DNA of 64,000 bases, taken from NCBI RefSeq assembly GCF_014646195.1, contig NZ_BMMZ01000016.1, forward strand, positions 19,511 to 83,510, read 5' to 3'. Made by a program: the position numbers and the translations under genes. The notes beneath the pieces are model-generated. The model was not told the origin of the DNA and did no database searches. It saw only the letters and a list, made by a program, of their open reading frames with translations. Every line of letters begins with the position of its first letter. Positions within the stretch are counted from its first letter, which is position 1. Positions 51,834-60,699 of the stretch are shown here, one piece after another. The DNA comes from Microlunatus endophyticus. Lineage in GTDB: Bacteria; Actinomycetota; Actinomycetes; Propionibacteriales; Propionibacteriaceae.

Positions 51834-53720
51834 CTAGAGCTCGTCCGCGTCGTCCCAGCTCCCGATCACCGGGAATTCGGCGACCCGCAGCCGCGCAGTC
51901 CCGTACGGCACCAGGTCGACCCGTTCGAAGGGCCCATGATCGAAAACCGGGCTGGCGGGTGGTGGCGATGCCTGGGCACCGTCAGCGGTCCAGCTGGTCG
52001 CACGGGCGCCGGTCGCGCTGACCATCAGCGGCGACCCCTGACCGGGTTGCGGTCCGGTCAGTCCGAACGGGACGGCCGGGACAGGGCGGCGGGCGACCGG
52101 CCACGCGACGGAGCTCTCCAGCTCCGACAGGGCGACGTTGAACGAGCGGCGGCGATGGATCTCCCACTCGCCCAGTCCGGGCGCTCCGTCGACCGGGATC
52201 CAGTTCTCACCCAGCGGATGGACCAAGGACAGCGGCCCGAAGAAGACGGCAGCCGACTGCCGCTCCCGACGCTGGATCCGGACCGCCATCGGCAACGTCA
52301 ACTCGATCACGTGCCGGCCCTGCCAGGATCGGTGCAGCACGACGTGGCCATCCTGGACCGGGTCTGCGGCCGGGAGGTCGTCCACGACGAGTCGGTGATG
52401 ATCGGCCCAGGTCGGGATCCGCAGCTGGAGCGGGAACGGTTCCGCGCTCTGGGTCTCGACGGTGATCGTCACCGTCTCCTCGAAGGGGTAGTCGGTGTCG
52501 ACGACCAGACTGACCTCGTGATCGTCGATCATGGTCCGGATGCTTGCCGGGGCGTACGCGACCGACCGCAGCCCGCCATTGATCGACCGCATCCACAGGC
52601 TGGACACGAATTTCGGCCAGCCCTGATGCAGGTTGGCGGTGCAGCAGCCGAAGTTGGGCTCGAGCCCGAAGATGTTGGTGTCGTCTCCGGAGTGGGTCCA
52701 GTTGCGGTGCGCGACCGACACTTCGATCTGGGTGGCCTGTTGCAGATACTGGCGGGCCAGCATCCGCGGATCGCAGGATGCCGGCAGTTGGTTGAACGCC
52801 AGCGATTCCAGCCGGTCGCCCTGCAGCGCATCGGCGAACGTGGCCGCCAGCACTTCGCAACTGAACATCGACTCGACGACCTGGCAGGTCTCCATACCGG
52901 CCGTGGCCTCGCGGCCGCCGAGGAACTCGTCACCGGAGAACCAACCGTGGGCCTGGCCGTGCCAGCGGTCGAGATTCGCGAATGCGCGCTCGGTCTCCTC
53001 GCGGTGCTCGTCGCGTCCATCCCGGGCCCAGTCGACCGCGCCCTTCTTCAGCCCCATCGCCACATTCACGCAGTGATCACGATGCCGGAAGATCCGCGCC
53101 GGCCCGGTGATCAGATCGTGGCCGAGATAGCTGTTCCAGTCGATCGTCTGGCTGCCGATCAGGTCGACAAGATCAAGCAGCCAGTCCTCCTGGGTTCGCT
53201 CGTACAGCCACAAGATCGACAAGCTGTTGTCCGCTCCGCGGGCCCAGCCCCATGACCGCAACGGGCGGGCCGGCAGGTGGTCGGCCTGATAGCGGAAATA
53301 CCTTTGCAGAAAGGGAATCACGCGTTCGTCGCCGGACGCCTCGGCGTGCTGGGTGAGCACCTTGAGCGCGACCATCCGCGGCCACCAGTCGTCATTGGTG
53401 GTAGGACCGAACCAGCCGTCGCCGGTCTGCGATGCCAGGATCGCCTCGATCCACGGCCGGGCCTTCGCTTGCAGCGTCTCGTCGCCCAGGGCGTACGCCA
53501 GCGGGACGAGTCCGTCGAGGTAGTAGGGCCCGCGCTCCCAGTCGTCGCCGTGTCCGCCGCGCCAGGCGTTGGCCGGGCCGACGTCGGGCCAGATGTCCTC
53601 CAGTTGTCCGGTCAGGCCGTCGGCCTGGAGCCGGAGTTGATCACGCAGCCAGCCCTGGGCGGTGATCGATCCGAGTGGGAGCATGGCAGCCGACGGCAGG
53701 CGGGAGGCAACGTCCTTCAC
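51834..53720 (-). CDS. GH127-like (DUF1680) beta-L-arabinofuranosidase-family glycoside hydrolase
   Basis: A 628-residue intracellular hydrolase without signal peptide. The N-terminal 430 residues form the helical toroid of the DUF1680 family (GPYYLDGLVPLAYALGD, ATAGMETCQVVES with the probable catalytic Glu, FGCCTANLHQGWPKF with the CC metal/nucleophile pair); beta-sandwich domains follow (LQLRIPTWADHHRLVV). GH127 relatives release arabinofuranose through a zinc-bound Cys. No transporter or sugar regulator is adjacent, so it is an isolated hydrolase. GTG 53720 is the chosen start; Met 53684 is an alternative. Confidence 0.82.
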   Translation of the reverse strand: MKDVASRLPSAAMLPLGSITAQGWLRDQLRLQADGLTGQLEDIWPDVGPANAWRGGHGDDWERGPYYLDGLVPLAYALGDETLQAKARPWIEAILASQTGDGWFGPTTNDDWWPRMVALKVLTQHAEASGDERVIPFLQRYFRYQADHLPARPLRSWGWARGADNSLSILWLYERTQEDWLLDLVDLIGSQTIDWNSYLGHDLITGPARIFRHRDHCVNVAMGLKKGAVDWARDGRDEHREETERAFANLDRWHGQAHGWFSGDEFLGGREATAGMETCQVVESMFSCEVLAATFADALQGDRLESLAFNQLPASCDPRMLARQYLQQATQIEVSVAHRNWTHSGDDTNIFGLEPNFGCCTANLHQGWPKFVSSLWMRSINGGLRSVAYAPASIRTMIDDHEVSLVVDTDYPFEETVTITVETQSAEPFPLQLRIPTWADHHRLVVDDLPAADPVQDGHVVLHRSWQGRHVIELTLPMAVRIQRRERQSAAVFFGPLSLVHPLGENWIPVDGAPGLGEWEIHRRRSFNVALSELESSVAWPVARRPVPAVPFGLTGPQPGQGSPLMVSATGARATSWTADGAQASPPPASPVFDHGPFERVDLVPYGTARLRVAEFPVIGSWDDADEL

Positions 53721-53763
53721 GAGCGGTGACTGTAGTCGGAGGTCGTCGCTCCGGTGAAGCCAT

Positions 53764-53778
53764 GTGCCCAGGGGGCAC
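53764..53778. promoter_or_regulatory. 15-bp palindrome upstream of the GH127-like gene
   Basis: GTGCCC-AGG-GGGCAC has perfect six-base arms and lies 44 bases before the GTG, a plausible operator position. The remaining gap to 53973 shows nothing else recognisable. Confidence 0.35.
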
Positions 53779-53973
53779 GGTGAACGGTGCGCCCTTGACT
53801 CCATGCGGCGGCTGCACACTCACGGTGCGGCTGGTAGCGCTTCGGCCGCCGGCTTCCCGACTGTCACGTTTGCGATGGCGCGCACGGCCTTTGCTTCAGC
53901 TCGGTACCACCGGCGAGGTGCTTGCTCCACGTCAGTACTCCGGCCACCCTTGATGAGCTTCCGCCGAATACGA

Positions 53974-54813
53974 CTAACGCGAGCCGGCCGCGTCCAGGAC
54001 CGCGCAGATCGTGTCCAGGTCGGTGATCAGTTGCTCCAGCTCGCCCGGGTCCAGCGCTGCCAGCGGCGCAGTCGCCAGCCGATCGGTGGCTGCCTCGATC
54101 TCGATCTTGGTCTGCCGGCCGACCGGACTCAGCCACCCGGAGTCGTCGATCAGCCCGCGCACGCGCATCCCGGCGACGACGGCTCCGAGCTGGGCAGTGG
54201 GCAGGTGGTGCACCCGGCCGTACTTCTCGGCCGGCGTGCCCTCGAAGAGAGCGTGCAGGACGTGCGCTTCGGTGCCGCCGATGCCCGCGGCGACCAGTGC
54301 CGCAGTGTGGCCGTCGCCGCGGTGCTCGCGGATCAGGGTGGCTGCGTGCCAGAGCCTGGCTACCGGATCATCCGGGACGGACAGCCGCCGTAGGCCGGCG
54401 TAGAGCGGACGTCCGACGATCGGGACAGCCAGGCCGGCCTTGGTGGCGAGATCGGCGGCTCGTACGAGTCCGGGCGAGTCGGCGAGGTGACCGAGGATCC
54501 GCCGCAGGGCGGCGACGCTGCCTTCCTGGCGTGTGGCCAGCGCGGCCTCGGGTGTGGTGATCGTCCAGACCCGAGGGATGTGGCGGGCGACCTCGCCGTC
54601 GGCGAAGTTGTAGAAGATCGCGTGCACAACCTCGGCCGGGGCCCGCCCGAGCGGCGCCGCACGGCCGGCGAAGTAGCCGTCCCAGTAGTTGTCGCGCAGG
54701 CCGAGCGCCGCCAGCGCCGCGCTCGGTTCCTCGGCGAAGTACGTGACGACGTGGATGGACTCCACGAGTCCGTGTATCCGCCGGGCGCTCCGCTCCAGAT
54801 CCGCATCCATCAT
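53974..54813 (-). CDS. SCO6745-family protein (winged-helix-like, unknown function)
   Basis: A 279-residue soluble protein of the SCO6745 family, common in actinobacteria. Start ATG 54813 follows AGGAG by 7 bases and gives MMDADLERSARRIHGLVESIH. Typical segments are HVVTYFAEEPSAALAALGL, YWDGYFAGRAAPLGRAPAEV, AIFYNF and a C-terminal helical domain ending GELEQLITDLDTICAVLDAA. The family has been linked to SalK-like and MarR-like folds, but no catalytic residue is established. The gene is alone between the hydrolase and the dehydrogenase on the same strand, separated by 253 and 89 bases. Confidence 0.7.
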   Translation of the reverse strand: MMDADLERSARRIHGLVESIHVVTYFAEEPSAALAALGLRDNYWDGYFAGRAAPLGRAPAEVVHAIFYNFADGEVARHIPRVWTITTPEAALATRQEGSVAALRRILGHLADSPGLVRAADLATKAGLAVPIVGRPLYAGLRRLSVPDDPVARLWHAATLIREHRGDGHTAALVAAGIGGTEAHVLHALFEGTPAEKYGRVHHLPTAQLGAVVAGMRVRGLIDDSGWLSPVGRQTKIEIEAATDRLATAPLAALDPGELEQLITDLDTICAVLDAAGSR

Positions 54814-54902
54814 CTGATCACTCCTGGGATCCTGGGCGACCGGGCTGATCGCCTCCATCCGGACGTCGAACGGGTCCCCGCAAATCCGACGTTTCGCGGG
54901 AG

Positions 54903-56027
54903 CTACTTCGCGATCGCCTCGGCGATCGCCGTGCCGAGCTCTTCGCAGGAGGCCGTACCACCAAGATCGGGAGTGCGCAGGTCACCCCGGTCGAGTACCC
55001 GCTCGACCGCTGCCACGATCGCTGCAGCGGCCTCCGGATGCCCGAGGTGATCAAGCATCAGCGAACCCGCCCAGATCTGGCCGATCGGGTTGGCGATACC
55101 GCGCCCGGCGATGTCGGGCGCTGAGCCGTGCACCGGTTCGAACAGCGACGGGAACTCACCGGTCGGGTTGATGTTGCCGCTCGGCGCGACGCCGATCGTC
55201 CCGGTGCAGGCCGGCCCGAGATCGGACAGGATGTCGCCGAAGAGGTTCGAGGCGACCACCACGTCGAACCAGTCCGGATGCAACACGAAATGCGCCGCCA
55301 GGATGTCGATGTGGAATTTGTCGACGGTGATGTCGGGATAGTTCTCGGCCAGCGCGGCGACCCGTTCGTCCCAGTAGGGCATCGTGATCGAGATCCCGTT
55401 GGACTTGGTCGCCGAGGTCAGATGACCGCCGCGTCGCTGTGCCAGCTGGAAGGCGAAGTCCACGATCCGGTCCACACCGGTCCGGGTCATCACCGTCTCC
55501 TGGACCACGGTCTCGCGATCGGTGCCGTCGAAGATCCGGCCGCCGATGCTCGAATACTCGCCCTCGGTGTTCTCCCGCACCACGACGAAGTCGATGTCGC
55601 CCGGTGCACGATCGGCCAGCGGTGCCGGCACACCCGGCAAGAGGCGTACCGGGCGGAGATTGACGTACTGGTCGAAGCGCCGGCGGAACTGGATCAGCGA
55701 TCCCCACAGGGACACGTGATCCGGTACGACGGCCGGCCAGCCGACCGCGCCGAAGAAGATCGCGTCGAACCCCCGCAGCACCTCGAACCAGTCGTCGGGC
55801 AGCATCGTGCCGTGCTGCTGCCAGTAGTCGACGCTGGCAAAGTCGAACTGCTCGGATTCCAGCTCGATGCCGAAGATCTCGGCTGCCCGCCGCACACTGC
55901 GCAGGCCTTCCGGCACGACCTCGCGGCCGATTCCGTCGCCCGGGATCACGGCGATCCGGTGGACGGCGGGCTGGGCGGGCCGAGTGGGCTGGGCGGGCTG
56001 GGCTGCGGCAGACGGTACGGCTGTCAT
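54903..56027 (-). CDS. Tartrate/D-malate dehydrogenase (beta-decarboxylating, LeuB-related)
   Basis: A 374-residue NAD-dependent, metal-requiring enzyme of the isocitrate/isopropylmalate dehydrogenase superfamily. After a Pro/Ala/Gln-rich N-terminus comes IAVIPGDGIGREVVPEG; the substrate loop HVSLWGSLIQFRRRFDQYVN and VVRENTEGEYSSIGGR are those of the tartrate/D-malate group (TtuC, DmlA) rather than LeuB, and the metal Asp residues lie in SNLFGDILSDLG. It oxidatively decarboxylates D-malate or oxidises tartrate, feeding pyruvate or oxaloacetate. No LysR regulator is adjacent. Substrate preference between D-malate and tartrate is not decidable from sequence. Confidence 0.88.
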   Translation of the reverse strand: MTAVPSAAAQPAQPTRPAQPAVHRIAVIPGDGIGREVVPEGLRSVRRAAEIFGIELESEQFDFASVDYWQQHGTMLPDDWFEVLRGFDAIFFGAVGWPAVVPDHVSLWGSLIQFRRRFDQYVNLRPVRLLPGVPAPLADRAPGDIDFVVVRENTEGEYSSIGGRIFDGTDRETVVQETVMTRTGVDRIVDFAFQLAQRRGGHLTSATKSNGISITMPYWDERVAALAENYPDITVDKFHIDILAAHFVLHPDWFDVVVASNLFGDILSDLGPACTGTIGVAPSGNINPTGEFPSLFEPVHGSAPDIAGRGIANPIGQIWAGSLMLDHLGHPEAAAAIVAAVERVLDRGDLRTPDLGGTASCEELGTAIAEAIAK

Positions 56028-56107
56028 CGGTCGGGACTCCCTTGGTGGCCGGCGATGCGCCCGATATTACGGGGGCGCGGTCGGCCGTCCGCCGCTAGCC
56101 TGCGGAT

Positions 56108-57100
56108 GTGCTGCCGACGATCATTCCGCCCAAGCTCCAGCCCGGAGACACGATCCGGGTCGTTGCCCCGGCCCGCTCCCGGACCCTGATCATGGAGAAC
56201 GACAACACCCGCTGGATCAACCGGCGGTTTGCCGATCTTGGTCTGACGCTGACCTTCGGTGATCATGTCGACGAGGACGACGCCTTCCGCAGTTCGCCGA
56301 TCGCCTCTCGGGTGGCCGATCTGCATGCGGCCTTCGCCGATCCGGACGTTGCCGGGATCCTGACCGTGATCGGCGGATTCAACAGCAACGAGCTGCTCCC
56401 GTATCTGGACTGGGAGCTGATCGCGGCGCATCCCAAGATCTTCTGCGGCTATTCCGACATCACCGCACTGCAGAATGCGATCCTGGCCCGGACCGGGATG
56501 ATCACCTACTCCGGGCCGCACTGGTCGAGTTTCGGCATGCGTGATCATTTCGAGCCGACCGGACGCTGGTTCGGGGCCGCGCTGATGGCCGACGAGCCGA
56601 TCGAGCTCGAGCCGTCGACGGAATGGACCGACGACCCGTGGTTCGCGGATCAAGATCATCGTGAAGTCATCGCCAATCCCGGCTGGACGCCGTTGCGTGT
56701 CGGCGTGGCATCAGGACGGATCGTCGGCGGCAACCTCTGCACGCTCAACCTGCTGCAAGGGACCGACTGCATGCCGTCACTTGACGGGGCACTGTTGTTC
56801 CTGGAGGACGACTACCTGACCAATCCGGTCGAATTCGCCCGCAACCTCACCTCCCTGCTCCAACTACCGGACGCTCCCGGGGTCACCGGGCTCGTGATCG
56901 GTCGCTTCCAGCGGTCCAGCGCCGTGACGACCGACGTGCTGGAGGAGATCATCAGCAGGCAGCCCTCCCTGGTCGGCAAACCGGTCCTCGCCGGAGTTGA
57001 TTTCGGCCACACCAGCCCGCTGATCACCTTCCCAGTCGGCGGGCGTGCCTGCATCCGGTTCGAAGCCTCCGGCTCCACGGTGACCATCTCCGACGACTGA
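56108..57100 (+). CDS. S66-family serine peptidase (LD-carboxypeptidase/MccF-like)
   Basis: A 330-residue peptidase with the S66 triad: nucleophile Ser116 in FCGYSDITAL, Glu233 in LFLEDDY and His301 in DFGHTSP. The N-terminal PPKLQPGDTIRVVAPARS and the GGFNSNELLPYLDWELI loop are typical of MccF-like members, which cleave microcin C-type peptide-nucleotides or acyl-sulfamoyl-adenylates, while LdcA acts on murein tetrapeptides. No signal peptide is visible, so the enzyme is cytoplasmic, favouring recycling or self-immunity. Start GTG at 56108 lies 80 bases from the divergent dehydrogenase. An imperfect CTCCGACGACTGA duplication surrounds the stop. Confidence 0.85.
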   Translation: MLPTIIPPKLQPGDTIRVVAPARSRTLIMENDNTRWINRRFADLGLTLTFGDHVDEDDAFRSSPIASRVADLHAAFADPDVAGILTVIGGFNSNELLPYLDWELIAAHPKIFCGYSDITALQNAILARTGMITYSGPHWSSFGMRDHFEPTGRWFGAALMADEPIELEPSTEWTDDPWFADQDHREVIANPGWTPLRVGVASGRIVGGNLCTLNLLQGTDCMPSLDGALLFLEDDYLTNPVEFARNLTSLLQLPDAPGVTGLVIGRFQRSSAVTTDVLEEIISRQPSLVGKPVLAGVDFGHTSPLITFPVGGRACIRFEASGSTVTISDD

Positions 57101-57176
57101 CTCCGACGACTGACTGCCACGACTGGGCCGGCCGATCGGTTGGCGGGCTGTCGGCGCCGGCAGGCAGAATCGGTGC

Positions 57177-58349
57177 ATGACGTCAGCGACAGCGAGCACC
57201 CCGTCCGTGCTGACCGGGGTCTGGGCGGATCTGGTCGGGCAGGAGGGTCCGGTCGCCATCCTGCAGCGGGCGGTCGCCGGCGGAGCGCACGCGATGTCGC
57301 ATGCCTGGCTGATCACCGGCCCGCCCGGATCCGGCCGCTCCAATGCGGCTCGATCGTTCGCTGCCGCCCTGCAATGCCCCGACGGCGGCTGCGGACACTG
57401 CCACCAATGCCGTACCGCGATCTCCGGCGCCCATCCGGACGTGACCTTGGTGCGGACGGAGCAGTTGTCGATCGGTGTGGACGAGGTCCGCGAACTGGTC
57501 CGCCGGGCTGCGATGAGCCCGACCCTCGGACGTCGCCAGGTGCTGGTGGTCGAGGACGCCGATCGGGTCACCGAACGTGGCGCGGACGCACTGCTGAAGA
57601 GCATCGAGGAGCCGGCGGCCAAGACGGTCTGGATCCTGTGCGCACCGACCGCCGACGACGTCGTGGTCACCATCCGCTCCCGTTGCCGGGCGCTGCAGCT
57701 GCACACCCCGACCGTCCCGGCGGTGGCCGGGCTGTTGCAAACGCGCGACGGGATCGACGCAGAACTGGCCGACTACGCGGCCCGGGCGTCGCAGGGCCAC
57801 ATCGGTCGAGCTCGGGCGCTGGCCCGCAATCCGCAGGCCCGGGAGCGGCGGCAACAGGTCCTGCGGATCCCCGACCGGTTGACCGGACTCGGCGGTTGCC
57901 TGGAGGCAGCGGCCGACCTGATCTCGGCTTGCACTGCCGAGGCCGACTCGATGACTGCCGAACTGGACGCCCGGGAGCGGGCCGAGTTGGAACAGGCGCT
58001 CGGTTTCGGCACCAAGGGCGCCAAACCGCGGCAGGCGCAGGCTGCACTGAAGGATCTCACCGAGCAGCAGCGGGCCCGGTCCAAACGGCTGCAGCGGGAC
58101 GCGATCGACCGCGCGCTGACCGAGCTCACAGGCTTCTACCGCGATGTGCTCAGCGTCCAGACAGGCAGCGCGGCGATGCTGGTGAACACCGAGCTGACCG
58201 AGCAGATCAACCGGCACGCGCACCGGACCACACCGGAATCGACGCTGCGGCGGATCGACGCTCTGCTCGGCTGCCGGGAGGCGCTGGAGAACAATGTGGC
58301 CCCGCTACTGGCGGTCGAGGCGACGATGATCGGCCTGGTCGAAGGGTGA
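57177..58349 (+). CDS. holB: DNA polymerase III delta' subunit
   Basis: Clamp-loader subunit of 390 residues. An AAA+ fold is visible: HAWLITGPPGSGRSNAA (P-loop with Arg instead of Lys, as delta' does not need to hydrolyse ATP), a zinc module CPDGGCGHCHQC, IGVDEVRELVRRAAMSP, VLVVEDADRVTERGADALLKSIEEP and the sensor-1-like TIRSRCR. The C-terminal helical collar domain follows from about residue 210. ATG 57177. It is the normal partner of tmk in this synteny block, displaced by an accessory region. A hairpin-T-run terminator follows. Confidence 0.92.
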   Translation: MTSATASTPSVLTGVWADLVGQEGPVAILQRAVAGGAHAMSHAWLITGPPGSGRSNAARSFAAALQCPDGGCGHCHQCRTAISGAHPDVTLVRTEQLSIGVDEVRELVRRAAMSPTLGRRQVLVVEDADRVTERGADALLKSIEEPAAKTVWILCAPTADDVVVTIRSRCRALQLHTPTVPAVAGLLQTRDGIDAELADYAARASQGHIGRARALARNPQARERRQQVLRIPDRLTGLGGCLEAAADLISACTAEADSMTAELDARERAELEQALGFGTKGAKPRQAQAALKDLTEQQRARSKRLQRDAIDRALTELTGFYRDVLSVQTGSAAMLVNTELTEQINRHAHRTTPESTLRRIDALLGCREALENNVAPLLAVEATMIGLVEG

Positions 58350-58382
58350 CGGAGACGCTCGGCCCGGTGTCCAGCCTGAGAG

Positions 58383-58410
58383 GGATCCTGCCGATCCAGG
58401 GTTTCTTTTT
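58383..58410 (+). terminator. Rho-independent-type terminator after holB
   Basis: GGATC-CTGCC-GATCC stem-loop followed three bases later by GTTTCTTTTT, unusual T-richness for this genome, 34 bases beyond the holB stop. Confidence 0.6.
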
Positions 58411-58969
58411 GCTCAGCAAGGGCGGATCCCGTGGTCTCGGCGATTCGCGCGGGAGCCTTGGCAAGAACTGAGCCGAAAATCGTGCAGCTTTGATTGAAAC
58501 TACAACTGGACTTGAAGGGCACCCTCGCGCGTGCGGCCCTGCAAACGTTTCCGAATTTGCAATGCCTTCCGGCGATTCCTACGGTGGCCGTGCTCCGTGT
58601 CCGAAACGTTATCAACGGGGATGACGGTGAAGAGGCGGGGCTACCAGCTGCATCAGACGTGTGGCTGGCACGTACCCGGTTTGCGCCGAACCTCACCGCA
58701 GCCGGGTCGTCGGTCAGGACCCGTCGGAACTCGGGGACCGATCGCCGGGAAAGTCCCGGGCGAAGGTGAGGGTGGGGCCGCTGGGGGTCAGCGACGGATG
58801 CGATCGGGCGTGAGCCTGGTCAGAATTCCCGAGCAGACTGCGGTTCCACGAGGAATGGCTTGGGCGACGGAGTGGCATATAAGACCGCTTCGCCGGCCAA
58901 TCGCGCCGGGCACCTGACAGCCCGTCGTACGCCATCTCTCGCCGGCGCAGGTCAGGAAGGGAAGAGGAC
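58411..58969 (+). promoter_or_regulatory. Long non-coding leader upstream of the rpf gene; riboswitch possible
   Basis: 559 bases without a plausible gene. The left part has AAACGTTT (58543-58550) and CGAAACGTTA (58602-58611), inverted with respect to each other; the right part (about 58680-58960) is rich in complementary G/C tracts (GCCGGGAAAGTCCCGGGC is one hairpin) and ends with CACCTGACAGCCC before the ribosome site. Rpf genes of actinobacteria often have c-di-AMP (ydaO) riboswitches in such leaders, but I could not match the hallmark motifs confidently. Confidence 0.35.
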
Positions 58970-59671
58970 TTGTCCAACTCCAAGATCACCGCGCGGGTTC
59001 TGGGTGCAGGAGCGGCTGTCGCTCTGTCTGCAGGAATCGGCCTGGCGACCGCAACCCCGGCTCACGCAGACGTGTGGGATCAGGTGGCGCAGTGTGAAAG
59101 CAGCGGCAACTGGGGCATCAGCACCGGTAACGGCTTCTACGGCGGCCTGCAGTTCACCCAGTCCACCTGGAACGCGTACGGCGGCAGCGGCAATCCGGCC
59201 AACGCCTCCAAGTCCGAGCAGAAGGCTGTTGCTCAGCGCGTCCTGGCTGGCCAGGGTGCGGGTGCGTGGCCGGTCTGTGGCCCGCGTGCCGGGCTCACGA
59301 AGTCGAACGGCAACGCCACCAGTTACAGCGGCAGCTCGCACTCGTCGAGCAACTTCAGCTCGTCGCGATCCACCAAGAGCTACTCGTCCAACCACAGCTA
59401 CTCGACCAAGAGCTACAGCTCCAACACCTCGAGCAGCTACACCCCGCGGCACAGCACCGGTAGCTACTCCGATCCGGCACCGCAGTACCAGCTGCCGAAG
59501 CACGCCTACCAGGGCAATGGCAAGCATGTGACGGTCAAGGGCGGCGACTCGCTGTCCGCGATCGCGACCAAGCACCACGTCAAGGGCGGCTGGCTTGCCC
59601 TGTGGAGCATCAACCACAAGAAGATCTCGAACCCTGATCTGATCGAGGTCGGTCAGACCATCGAGCTCTGA
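58970..59671 (+). CDS. Resuscitation-promoting factor-like secreted muralytic protein with LysM domain
   Basis: A 233-residue exported enzyme that cleaves peptidoglycan and promotes regrowth of dormant cells. Signal peptide 1-33 ends PAHA-D. The Rpf domain (34-112) contains WDQVAQCESSGNWGIS with catalytic Glu43 and Cys42, FYGGLQFTQSTWNAYGG, and the partner Cys in VCGPRAGL. A Ser/Tyr-rich linker (about 115-180) leads to a C-terminal LysM domain (HVTVKGGDSLSAIA ... NPDLIEVGQTIEL) that anchors it to the wall. The start is TTG at 58970 with AGAGGAC upstream, which would limit translation. Long leader and rare start suggest tight control. Confidence 0.93.
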   Translation: MSNSKITARVLGAGAAVALSAGIGLATATPAHADVWDQVAQCESSGNWGISTGNGFYGGLQFTQSTWNAYGGSGNPANASKSEQKAVAQRVLAGQGAGAWPVCGPRAGLTKSNGNATSYSGSSHSSSNFSSSRSTKSYSSNHSYSTKSYSSNTSSSYTPRHSTGSYSDPAPQYQLPKHAYQGNGKHVTVKGGDSLSAIATKHHVKGGWLALWSINHKKISNPDLIEVGQTIEL

Positions 59672-59755
59672 TTCGACCTCGGGTCGAACTGGGACGGGCC
59701 CTGCCGTCCCGCGCACGACACAGCATCCCGCGTCGGTTCGTCCGGCGCGGGATGC
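59672..59755. terminator. Three consecutive hairpins after the rpf gene
   Basis: TTCGACC-TCG-GGTCGAA (59672-59688) starts at the stop codon; GGGACGG/CCGTCCC (59691-59710) and GCATCCCGCG/CGCGGGATGC (59723-59755) follow. All arms are perfect. One or more should terminate or stabilise the rpf transcript. Confidence 0.6.
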
Positions 59756-59813
59756 TTGCGTCCGGCGGGCTGATCGCTGGCGCCCGAAGGGCTGTCCTAC
59801 TACGGTCTTGTCC

Positions 59814-60665
59814 ATGGCACAGATCATGGCCGTCAGCTTCGAGCGGTACGGGCGGCTCTACTACTTGGACTCCGGCGGGCAGAATTATGCCGTCGGCGAC
59901 CGGGTGCTGGTGCCGACCGACTCCGGGGCCGAGGTCGCCGAATGCGTGTGGGCACCCGAGTGGGTGAGCGAGGATTTCGGTGACCTGCCCGTCTGTGGAG
60001 GAAAGGCCTCGGCCGATGATCTTGAACGGGACGCGGCGAATCGGCGGCGTCGTGCCGAGGCGAAGATCGTCGCCAAGAAGTTGATCAAGAAACATGACCT
60101 TGCGATGAAGGTCGTCGGGATCGATTACCTTGATCACGATCCGCAGGTTGATCAACTGGTGGTGGTCTATTTCACCGCTCCGCACCGCGTCGACTTCCGA
60201 TCGCTGGTCAGCGATCTTGCCCGGGCGCTGAGATCGCGGATCGGCCTGCGGCAGGTCGGTGCCCGGGACGCTTCCCGGCTGACCGGGGGCGTCGGCAGTT
60301 GTGGCCGGGAATTGTGTTGTGCCACCTTCTTGAAGGATTTCGAGCCGGTCAGCCTGCGGATGGCCCGGGACCAGGATCTGCCCGCCAATCCATTGCGGAT
60401 CTCCGGCGCCTGCGGCCGGCTGATGTGCTGCCTGAAATACGAGCACCCGCTGTACGCCGAATTCGCCCGGACGGCACCGGCCGTCGGGTCCCGAGTCAGC
60501 ACCGAGCAGGGTGACGGCGTGGTGGTGGCTCATCAGGTGCCGGCCGATTCCGTCGTGGTCCGGATGCGCGATTCCGGTGCCGTGACCTCGTGTTCGCGAG
60601 CTTCGGTCTGCGGCTCGCGCGCGGCCTATCGCGGCCGCGGCGAGCCGGAGCCGACAGCGGACTGA
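59814..60665 (+). CDS. PSP1-domain protein (RicT/YaaT-like)
   Basis: A 283-residue cytoplasmic protein of the PSP1 C-terminal domain family. The hallmark Cys segments CGRELCCATFLKDFEPV and GACGRLMCCLKYEHPLY are intact; in Bacillus YaaT/RicT the cysteines bind iron-sulfur in the RicAFT complex that aids RNase Y. In firmicutes this gene lies in the tmk-holB region, and here it is two genes after holB, so the synteny supports orthology. The C-terminal tail is poorly conserved. Partner RicA and RicF genes are not present. ATG 59814 is the start. Confidence 0.85.
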   Translation: MAQIMAVSFERYGRLYYLDSGGQNYAVGDRVLVPTDSGAEVAECVWAPEWVSEDFGDLPVCGGKASADDLERDAANRRRRAEAKIVAKKLIKKHDLAMKVVGIDYLDHDPQVDQLVVVYFTAPHRVDFRSLVSDLARALRSRIGLRQVGARDASRLTGGVGSCGRELCCATFLKDFEPVSLRMARDQDLPANPLRISGACGRLMCCLKYEHPLYAEFARTAPAVGSRVSTEQGDGVVVAHQVPADSVVVRMRDSGAVTSCSRASVCGSRAAYRGRGEPEPTAD

Positions 60666-60699
60666 GCAGACGCAACCGCCGGCCAAGTACTCTCGTCGG

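Noticed and set aside
58680..58960. Definite ydaO (c-di-AMP) riboswitch upstream of rpf
   Set aside because: Context fits, but the conserved sequence blocks could not be matched by eye, so it is reported only as a structured leader of unknown type.
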